A stretch of DNA of 64,000 bases from Trichuris trichiura (lineage: Eukaryota; Nematoda; Enoplea; Trichinellida; Trichuridae). Below, in pieces: positions 55,901 to 64,000 of the stretch (its first letter is position 1; each line of letters opens with the position of its first letter). The DNA lies in the NCBI GenBank assembly GCA_037903355.1, contig JBAJFE010000060.1, positions 1,984,001 through 2,048,000 on the forward strand, read 5' to 3'. The notes beneath the pieces are model-generated. The model was given only the letters and a program-made list of their open reading frames with translations. It did not search any database and had not been told where the DNA came from. The position numbers were made by a program, and so were the translations under genes.

Positions 55901-58466
55901 GCGACAGAAAGCTTTCCAATTGTACTTAATTTTCATATTTAAACAAGAAGGTTTCTTGTGAAAATTCAAGATAACAGCTGGACAGCGAAAAATTCTTAAT
56001 AACTTGAAATAAGAAAGCTTTTCCGGAAACCTAGCAATCACTAAAAGTACAAACTTAAGAAGCTAAAACCAAAACGTTCAGCGTACCAAGACCGCATCTT
56101 TAAATTGCAGTTTCGCGCCTAATCATGAGGCACAAAACAGCGAACGCCTAAAAAGGCCAAATCAATGTTGTTGCACCTTTCAACCGTTTCAAAATACGCT
56201 GAATTCTTAGCGACAAAAAGCTTTCCAATTGTACATAATTTTCTTATGTAAACAAGAAGCTTTCCTGTGAAAACTCAAGATAACAGCTGGACAGCGGAAA
56301 ATTCTTAATAACTTGAAATAAGAAAGCTTTTCCGAAAACCTAGCAATCACTAAAATAGCAAACTTAGGAAGCTAAAACCAAAACGTGCAACTTACCAAAA
56401 CCGCATCTTTCCACTGTAGTTTCGCGCCTAATCAAGAGGCGCAAAACAGCGAATGCCTAGAAAAGGCAAAATCAATGTTGTTGCACCTTTTAACCGTTTC
56501 AAAGTACGCTGAATTCTTACCGACACAAAGCGTTCCAATTGCACTTAATTTACATATTCAGACCAGACCCTTTGTTGTGAAAATTGAAGCCAACAGCTGC
56601 ACACCGAAAAATTCTTAATAGCTTGAAATGAGAAAGTTTCTCCAAAAGCCTAGCAATCACTAAAATTGCAAACTTAAGAAGCCAAAACCAAAACGTGCAA
56701 CTTACCAAAACCGCATCTTTCCATTGCAGTTTCACGCCTAATCAAGAGGCGCAAAACAACGAACGCCTAAAAAGGGCAAAATCAATGTTGTTGCACCTTT
56801 TAACCGTTTCAAAGTACGCTGAATTCTTACCGACACAAAGCGTTCCAATTGCACTTAATTTACATATTCAGACCAGACCCTTTGTTGTGAAAATTGAAGC
56901 CAACAGCTGCACACCGAAAAATTCTTAATAGCTTGAAATGAGAAAGTTTCTCCAAAAGCCTAGCAATCACTAAAATTGCAAACTTAAGAAGCCAAAACCA
57001 AAACGTGCAACTTACCAAAACCGCATCTTTCCACTGTAGTTTCGCGCCTAATCAAGAGGTGCAAAGCAGCGAAGGCCTAAAAAGGCCAAAATCAATGTTG
57101 TTGCACCTTTTAACCCTTTCAAAATACGCTGAATTCTTAGCGACCGACAGCTTTCCAATTGTACTTAATTTTCATATTTAAACAAGAAGGTTTCTTGTGA
57201 AAATTCAAGATAACAGCTGGACAGCGAAAAATTCTTAATAACTTGAAATAAGAAAGCTATTCCGAAAACCTAGCAATCACTAAAATTGCAAACTTAACAA
57301 GCTAAAACCAAAACGTTGCAACTTACCAAAACCGCATCTTTCCATTCTAGTTTCGCGCCTAATCAAGACACGCAAAACAGCGAACGCCTAAAAAGGGCAA
57401 AATCAATGTTGTTGCACCTTTTAACCATTTCAAAATACGCTGAATTCTTAGCGACAGAAAGCTTTCCAATTGTACTGAATTTTCATATTTAAACAAGAAG
57501 GTTTCTTGTGAAAATTCAAGATAACAGCTTGACAGCGAAAAATTCTTAATAACTTGAAATAAGAAAGCTTTTCCGAAAACCTAAACAATCACTGAAATTG
57601 CAAACCTAAGAAGGTAAAACCAAAACGTTGCAACTCACCAAAACCGCATCTTTCCATTCCAGTTTCGCGCCTAATCAAGAGGCGCAAAAGAGCGAATGCC
57701 TAGAAAGGGCAAAATCAATGTTGTTGCACCTTTTAACCATTTCAAAATACGCTGAATTCTTAGCGACAGAAAGCTTTCCTATTGTACTTAATTTTCATAT
57801 TTAAACAAGAAGCTTTCTTGTGAAAATTCAAGATAACAGCTGGACAGCGAAAAATTCTTAATAACTTGAAATAAGAAAGCTTTTCCGAAAACCTAAACAA
57901 TCACTGAAATTGTAAACTTAAACAGCTGAAAGCAAAACGTGCAACTTACCAAAACGGCATCTTTGGATTGCAGTTTCGCGCCTAATCAAGAGGCGCAAAA
58001 CAGCGAACGCCTAAAAAGGGCAAAATCAATGTTGTTGCTCCTTTTAACCATTTCAAAATACGCTGAATTCTTAGCGACAGAAAGCTTTCCAATTGTACTT
58101 AATTTTCATTTACACACCAGACGCTTTCTTCTGAAAATTGAAGATAACAGCTGGAGAGCGAAAAATTCTTAATAGCTTGAAATAAGAAAGCTTTTCCGAA
58201 AACCTAGCAATCACTAAAATTGCAAACTTAAGAAGCTAAAACCAAAACGTTGCAACTTACCAAAACCGCATCTTTCCATTGTAGTTTCGCGCCTAATCAA
58301 GAGGCGGAAAACAGCGAACGGCTAGAAAGGGCAAAATGAATGTTACACGTTTTACTCATTTCAAGATAGGCTCAATTGCAAACGAAACGATGAAACTGTT
58401 TCAACTGTATTTAAATTGCATATTCAGAGCAGGCGCTTTCTTTTTACAAATGACCAATAGGAAGAG

Positions 58467-58759
58467 TGTAAGAAACCCAGTGGCATGCTCACACAGAAAT
58501 ACGTTACCAAAAGCTTTACTTTCGACACGACAGCTTGCGCACAACACGGCCGACCAGCAGCAAGCACGAACGAACAGCCCCCTTATCTCTCTTTGCCTGG
58601 CCTGTGCGTTAGTCGGATCACTGGCACAGAGCCAAGGATCAGCGGCCGGCGCACGCGTCCGGCGGCGTCGGAAATGTTTACGCTTCTGCCTGAGCGATAC
58701 GCCCTCACGAACGCCTGGCGCCCGCTTTGGGATCGCGGACGTGCGCGTGCTCCGCTACA
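58467..58759. mobile_element. Solo LTR (293 bp) inside a satellite unit
   Basis: Starts TGTAAGAAACCC and ends GCTCCGCTACA, with the 5-bp duplication AAGAG on both sides (58462-58466 and 58760-58764). It is distinctly GC-rich against its AT-rich surroundings. Subtracting it and one duplication (298 bp) restores the unit spacing 58252-58977 from 725 to 427 bp. TG..CA ends and a 5-bp target duplication fit an LTR retrotransposon (Gypsy or BEL/Pao type) lost by recombination between its LTRs. Confidence 0.8.
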
Positions 58760-59625
58760 AAGAGAAATTTCGAAATGACTTAAATCCTGTCTTCTCATTT
58801 GTGAAAAGCAAACGAGTAGTCTGAAAATGCGAATTAGATAGAATTGGAAAAGTTTGATCGTTTTGTTTAAAATTGAAGCCAATAGCTGTACAGTGTAACT
58901 ATTAATAGTTTGAAATTGGAAAGCTTTTCTGAGAAACTGAAGGATCACTGAAATCGTAAACTTAAACTTGGAACTAGAAAGTGCAACTTGTGAAAGCTGC
59001 TCTTGTTAATTGCAGTTTGCCGCGTGGCCAACAGTCGCAAAGCAGCGAAAGCCTAAAAAGGGCAAAAGGAAAGCTGTTGCACGTTTTAACCATTTCAAAA
59101 TAAGCTGAATTGTTAGCGACAGAAACCTTTCCAATTGTACTTAATTTTTATATTCAGGAGAGATGCTTTCTTCTGGTAAATGACCAATAGCAAGCGAAAC
59201 TTCGAAATGACGTAAATCCTGTTTTGTGATTTGTCCAAAGAAAATGCCGCGTCTGAGTATGCAAATTAAACACAATTGGGAAAGTTTGATTGTGTCGTTT
59301 GAAATTGAAGCCAACAGCTGCACGGCGCAGTTATTATTACCTTGAAACAAGAAAGCTTTTCCTGAGAACTAAACAATCGTTAAAATTGTAAACTTAAACT
59401 TGGAACCGAAAAGTGCAAGTTACCAAAACTGCCCCTGTTGATTGCAGTTTGCCGTGTAGGCAACAGTCGCCAAACAGGCAATGCCTAGAAAAGGCAAAAT
59501 CAATGTTGTGGCACTTTTTAAGCACTTCAAAATAGGCTGAGTTTGAAACGGCGAAATGAAACGTTCCCAATTGTATTCAATTTGCATACTCGGACGAGTC
59601 GCTTTCCTTTGACAATTGACAAAAG

Positions 59626-61196
59626 AAGCGTTACGATATTTCGAAAAATTCGCTTGCTCTTGCTCGCTTGCAGCTTTTCAAAAACCTCCTCCGACGAAAG
59701 CGTATACTTTTTTCACGCTGAAATTACGAATTCAAAATAAGGAAAGTTGAAAAAAGCAAATTGAAAATAATTGGTCGATCGGAAAGAAAAATCAAATTTG
59801 AAATTCATTCGCGTTGACAGATTCCTAGCAAATAAGGCGTCGTCGTTCCAAATTCGCGAATTAAGAACCTTCCGGCGCGGAAAGGCGGGCAAAGACGAGA
59901 TTGGAAGCCGACTAACAGTGACATATTTTTGGGAGCGGCCGTTTTAAAAAATAAACGATCTACATTGCTGTCAAAAGTGAAATATTAAGAAACAACTTGA
60001 AAACACATTACCATTTTGAATTTTGAAAAGTGTTACTGTAGTACTAAACTACTGCTGACGCTTATGCGCTGCCGAGTTTGTTTCCAGCCATATTTGGTTC
60101 GAATGACGTCACGTGGCTTGACTAAAGCGACGCGGGTTTGAATTTAAATTTATGGTTAAGAGAAGGTCGGCACCTTAGCTCAGCTTAAAAGCAAAGAATG
60201 CTTTTACGGCAATGGTACTCAAGCGGAGTACGTCAAACTCTTTCGGCAATGCAATTTCTTTACTGACCGCCTAACCCGAATGAAGTAATTGACAAAGTCG
60301 AACTTTTGTTAGCTTTTCAAACGTAGCCGTAAGAGCATAGCCGCGCGCGGCGGTTGTGGGTTGTGCTTTTCACGGCGGGGGGTGGGCTACGGGTGGCCAA
60401 CCATTTAGGGCGCGCATACCCGCCGTCCAGACGGCCTCCATAGAAGGTTGCATTCGACGCGCTTCGCTTGACCTAAGAGAGTATTGAGCGCTACAGAAAA
60501 AAAACCAATAGGCAATACGGGAAACAATGAATGACCTAAACATAATGATGATGACGACGACGAAAAAATAGTGCTTCGAAAGGAATATTTTTAAAAAAGA
60601 GAATCTTTTTCCAAAATCCGTCACGCCGCCTCCAACAAACGTAATATCTTCAAGGTAAAGTAACCAACGCCATTACGTCTACATTGAATTGTTGACGATT
60701 TGATCCTATTAGAGATAACGGCCTTCACGGGCGCACACAACAACGCATAGTTGAAAAGTGGACGAATAATATAAATAATTGCGTCTCCATTAATCAAAGA
60801 CGTCATTGGCCTGTTGTCGAAGCGTTGCCTATGACATCAGGTTACGCATGCGCTGCAGTTGGTCTTTGGTTAACGTTTTGCGATGCCCCAACGAATCGAC
60901 GCTTCCAAAGACCATTGAAGGGAACCAAGGAAGTATGGGCAAAAAAAACTTTTCCGTCGAAAATGCTAGCAATAAGCGGTCGCCCGCTTGGAGACAATTT
61001 GAATTTGAGAAATGAGCAACTTTGCCGCGATAGAGATGAAGGAGCGCGAACATTATTGGGTTACCTTCTTTTCCGCTCCAATTGCGGTCGCAGCGGTCAT
61101 CGAAGAGGAATGGTCGCATCTGGAGATGGCATGTTGCCATTCTTACAACTGTTGATCATCGTAGATCAACAGGAGCCACTGCCTTGACTTGAAGAC
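59626..61196. other. No supported gene
   Basis: From the satellite edge to the BPI-like gene. Frames at 60806-61015 and 60825-61187 (+) overlap in different frames and show no motif. Promoter sequence of the BPI-like gene is expected in the last few hundred bases. Confidence 0.4.
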
Positions 61197-62792
61197 ATGC
61201 ACATCAAGCATTTCGTTCCATTCTCTACGTTCATCATTTGGGCCGGCTTTATTCGCGCTTGCGAAAAGAATTCAATCAATCCCGCAGTGGTACTACGCCT
61301 TAACAAGTCCGGTGTCCAATACTTGGAATGGCAATTCAGACGATTGTTGAAGAATCGCTTTGCAAGCATAGATTGGAACAACGCCGTGAAAACAATGCTC
61401 CTACCGTCATTTCCTTTATTGGAAGCGAGGCTTATCGATTTGAGGCCGCCACGTTTTGACGATTTTAAAATATTACCTTTTTCAAGGTTGTACTTCTCCC
61501 TTTCCCATATGGATTTGGTAATATTCCTTGAAGAAAGGCTTCAACTATTAAGTCTACTGCGCCCTGGCATAAGCGTTCTAGCCGCATTGAAGTCGCTTAG
61601 CCTTGAAGTGTCCATTGAGGTCATTTTTTCGGACGATACAAAAACCGTCAGCCTCGTAATGGATGAATGCAACGTGACCATCGGTTGGTCAAGGCTGAAA
61701 TTTATAAACGTCGACTTTTTTGGAGACATACTGAACAGTATGAACAAGACGATGAGCGGTCTACTTCAGGTTGGCGCCCAAAAACGCATATGCTCCCAAA
61801 TGGAACAATTCATTGACAATACGCTTAGCGGCTACTTGGAAACTGTCCCGCATAAGTTTCCAATAGCTCAAGCAATTAGCGACCAAACTTTTTCACCTTC
61901 CGCTCTTCCACTGTTGCCCAGAGACAAGGCTAACTTGCTTAGAGAATTGATGGTTGATTTGTCGCTTGTTCGGGCACCGCTGCTCAACGAAAAGGCTGTT
62001 GTCACTATGCATTCAGGCGAAGTATCCTGGAAGGGTCAGGGAAAGACTCCATTTTCGGCCACCGCCTTGTACAGCTCCTTGGAAAGTCATAATCGAATGG
62101 CCAGCATTTTCTTGTCCGACTACGTGTTCAATTCGTTAATGTACGCCCTGTGGGATAGGCGCTTTTTCAACTTTGTTCTAACCGAGCACAATTCCGCCCT
62201 TATGGAGTTGCTCCAATCGACCGAATGCGCATTTGAACTATGCCTGCCGGACTTGTTGGAACTGTTGGATATTGATGTGGACTTCGAGTCGCGCTTGGAA
62301 CTTGTTATGACTCTTATTGCCCCACCGAACGTCTCCTTTTCGGACAACTTTGGTATGGTGACGTCCAAGGGGAAAATATACTTGAATTCCGTAGGTCCCC
62401 AAGGAGTTGTCAACGTCTTCAAGGTAAACGTCCATGCAACAGCCGCTTTTCGCCTTTTCATTCAAAAGGATATGACCTTAAAAGGCAAAGTAGCCATTGA
62501 CAGGCTTATAATGACGACGGACAGAAGTAGCAAAGCGGCATTGAACGAAAAGGAGTTGGAATTCTTTGCCAACATAGCGAAAACGATCCTTGAGGTCGTT
62601 GGAACCGATCTTCTTGACCAAGGCATCGTCCTACCTTCGATGACGGGATTTACGGTCAAAAATGGGTTGCTACACTTCGTTGGCAACTCAATGAAGGCGG
62701 ATTTCGATTTTGACATCGACGAAGATTTATTGTCCAATTTTGGTGCTCGTTTCAGCCAAGCGAAGCGAATAGACTCAAGCGAAGATGTATGA
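61197..62792 (+). CDS. BPI/LBP/CETP-family lipid-binding protein
   Basis: A single uninterrupted frame of 531 residues (BPI is about 490). A hydrophobic leader (FVPFSTFIIWAGF) suggests secretion. It is followed by PAVVLRLNKSGVQYLEW, the conserved start of the N-terminal BPI barrel. The domain's disulfide pair is present at Cys158 (VMDECNVTIGW) and Cys199 (KRICSQ), 41 residues apart. A second barrel follows from about residue 270, ending LPSMTGFTVKNGLLHF. The family binds lipids such as lipopolysaccharide or phospholipid in two apolar pockets. BPI-like proteins are reported as expanded in whipworms. Unlike the other genes here it has no intron, so either the gene is ancestrally intronless or it arose by retrocopy. 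TGA ends it. Confidence 0.85.
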   Translation: MHIKHFVPFSTFIIWAGFIRACEKNSINPAVVLRLNKSGVQYLEWQFRRLLKNRFASIDWNNAVKTMLLPSFPLLEARLIDLRPPRFDDFKILPFSRLYFSLSHMDLVIFLEERLQLLSLLRPGISVLAALKSLSLEVSIEVIFSDDTKTVSLVMDECNVTIGWSRLKFINVDFFGDILNSMNKTMSGLLQVGAQKRICSQMEQFIDNTLSGYLETVPHKFPIAQAISDQTFSPSALPLLPRDKANLLRELMVDLSLVRAPLLNEKAVVTMHSGEVSWKGQGKTPFSATALYSSLESHNRMASIFLSDYVFNSLMYALWDRRFFNFVLTEHNSALMELLQSTECAFELCLPDLLELLDIDVDFESRLELVMTLIAPPNVSFSDNFGMVTSKGKIYLNSVGPQGVVNVFKVNVHATAAFRLFIQKDMTLKGKVAIDRLIMTTDRSSKAALNEKELEFFANIAKTILEVVGTDLLDQGIVLPSMTGFTVKNGLLHFVGNSMKADFDFDIDEDLLSNFGARFSQAKRIDSSEDV

Positions 62793-63745
62793 CCTTCCCG
62801 CATTCATTCAACTATTGTTTTCCCCTCCTTTCGTAGTCACGCCTCGCGGCCTGACAAGGTTGACCAACTCGCTAATAACTTTACTACTACAGCACTACGT
62901 GACTTTGAATGGACAATAGTTGGCTCGCCTCAATGAAGACAAGTTGTTTGTACTCACAGTTTTTCGCTTCATTGAAATAGCTGTACAGCGGCTTGAATGG
63001 AAAAAGAATAGGTAAGCTTTAAACAATCATAGTAAAACTTGTCCGTACAAGAAATTAAGGAGACGCACATGTATATATACGTCCCCTTTTTAAAAAATCA
63101 CCAATGAATTGTCGTTCAATTCGACCCTTCTTTAGGCCATTTGAATTACTTAAGTCACTAAATGCCAAATACGGTGACGACGCGAACGGCGGCGGCGGTT
63201 CAATCACCTATTCGGTAATGACCCGTATGCTTTCTTCTCGCGCTGTTCGAACAATCACGACCATTGCCTTAACTGCCGTTACGGCTGCGGAAATTCAACA
63301 GAGTTCAACTGGCTTCGAACGCGTCCGAAAACAAGTTACAAACTTTTGCGGCGCAGCCATTTAACGTACAACCGCGTAACAATGCGAACTATTTTCCCAC
63401 ATTTTAAAACCGCTTTTCGATCAATATGCAAATAAGGGAAAGACGATTTTACACTTTTCACTTATCCATTAGCCGTGTCAACTTGCACGCGCGCTAATTT
63501 AAAAATTTGAAAAAGAGATAATAGGACGTTTGCAATTTAAAGCCGCACTGCGAAGTGGAAGCGCGACAAAGAACCAGTATTGTTCGTCACTTTAAAATCA
63601 AAACGGTCGCTTGGCAATCGGTATAATCGAACGGCTATTTTATGAGGCAAACGCAGTGGAGCCTCTTTTTTTTAAAAAAAGTGTTTTTTCAAAGTAGCAG
63701 TTGAGCGCTGCACACCCGGATAGCCGTATTGTTCAAATAGGGCCA
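62793..63745. other. Short intergenic region
   Basis: Between the BPI-like stop and the next start. A frame at 63104-63364 (86 residues, Gly/Thr/Ala-rich) has an ATG but no recognised motif; I leave it as unsupported. Confidence 0.4.
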
Positions 63746-64000
63746 ATGAGCGAGGAGAACAAAGACGACAAGGATAAACACGAACACAAGCGCATTGTTA
63801 TTTTGCCTGTTGAGAAGGCGGTGATTTATCAACCTGAAATTTCGCCGGAAATGGTAAAGAAGCTAAAATCGTCAGCCGACTATGCTCAGTGGGCTGGACG
63901 TACCAGATATGTTCCAAATTCAAAGTCGAACGAAGCGGAGGAAACTGACGAAGATTTTGAAATGCCTCGTCCAAGAAAGCAAAAGGACCAGCCTGAGCCA
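63746..64000 (+). CDS. Uncharacterised charged protein, N-terminal part
   Basis: ATG 63746 (context GGCCAATGAG) opens a frame that stays open for 85 codons to the window edge. The leader is strongly charged (MSEENKDDKDKHEHKR), followed by IVILPVEKAVIYQPEISPEM, a short hydrophobic-acidic segment, then YAQWAGRTRYVP and an acidic, Lys/Arg-rich tail. There is no signal peptide. I do not recognise the family; the composition suggests a cytoplasmic or nuclear protein. Confidence 0.55.
   Translation, partial: MSEENKDDKDKHEHKRIVILPVEKAVIYQPEISPEMVKKLKSSADYAQWAGRTRYVPNSKSNEAEETDEDFEMPRPRKQKDQPEP

Larger units (their letters stand above)
52655..59625. repeat. Satellite array, two unit lengths (~430 and ~310 bp)
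   Basis: Tandem units marked by an (A/G)AAAGTGCAACTTA..CAAAAC string. Long units start near 52658, 53085, 53519, 53957, 54387 and 54815, and again near 58252, 58977 and 59410. Between lie eleven unit starts spaced about 310-318 bp (about 55138, 55456, 55767, 56076, 56386, 56696, 57006, 57317, 57630, 57940, 58252). Units at 56386 and 56696 are almost identical, so part of the array is young. The long unit contains a ~205-bp foldback that the short unit lacks half of. Open frames of 77 codons repeated in the short units follow the period and are not credible genes. Confidence 0.9.

Noticed and set aside
56385..58172. Repeated 77-codon frames
   Set aside because: They recur with the 310-bp satellite period and show no protein-like conservation beyond the DNA repeat.
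58336..58824. 162-codon plus frame, GC-rich
   Set aside because: It runs from a satellite unit through the solo LTR into the next unit; the frame is accidental.
1..64000. CRISPR array, prophage or operon structure
   Set aside because: No short regularly spaced direct repeats with unique spacers are seen; genes are spliced and eukaryotic in type.

Overview
The window looks like nuclear DNA of an invertebrate animal. Genes are split by short GT-AG introns (mostly 46-88 nt) and encode animal-only families: a PHACTR, a nuclear receptor, an EMI/FAS1 matricellular protein and a BPI-fold protein. Intergenic and intronic DNA is AT-rich and full of retroelements. The family mix would fit a clade I nematode such as a Trichuris relative, but that is an inference, not something the sequence proves.

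Layout. 1-10 kb is mostly repeat: a ~2.3 kb segment present twice in direct orientation (about 1.37-3.64 and 7.61-9.88 kb). Between the copies lie a decayed Tigger/pogo DNA transposon, a broken Penelope-like element (PLE) on the minus strand, and a tRNA-Trp-like gene whose anticodon reads UCA. 10.4-12.3 kb holds a complete ten-exon gene (+) for a membrane-anchored histidine-acid-phosphatase-like protein that has lost key catalytic residues. 13.4-28.9 kb (-) is a twelve-exon PHACTR gene. Its 5 kb intron carries an intact PLE (about 14.8-17.9 kb) flanked by two inverted-repeat elements, each containing a piece of the neighbouring phosphatase-like gene. Its 6.9 kb intron carries a hammerhead-bearing foldback element. 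About 31.9-32.5 kb (-) is the 5' part of an exosome CSL4/EXOSC1 gene. 36.3-38.0 kb (+) is a nuclear receptor. 46.3-50.6 kb (+) is a ten-exon secreted EMI + four-FAS1 protein (TGFBI/periostin type). 52.6-59.6 kb is a tandem satellite whose long unit contains a foldback; a solo LTR interrupts it. 61.2-62.8 kb (+) is a single-exon BPI/LBP-like gene. A further coding region starts at 63746 and runs off the end.

The genes do not form a pathway; they are independent loci. The common thread is the mobile DNA. Hammerhead-ribozyme cores of the form CUGANGA - stem II - GAAA, typical of PLE ends, occur in both orientations through the window, usually inside foldback structures. Exon models were built by hand from splice consensus, reading phase and recognised protein motifs; the phosphatase-like, PHACTR, nuclear receptor and FAS1 models each sum to an exact multiple of three. 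The stretches 38.0-46.3, 28.9-31.9, 32.5-36.3 and 21.5-28.4 kb show little or no coding signal that I can support.
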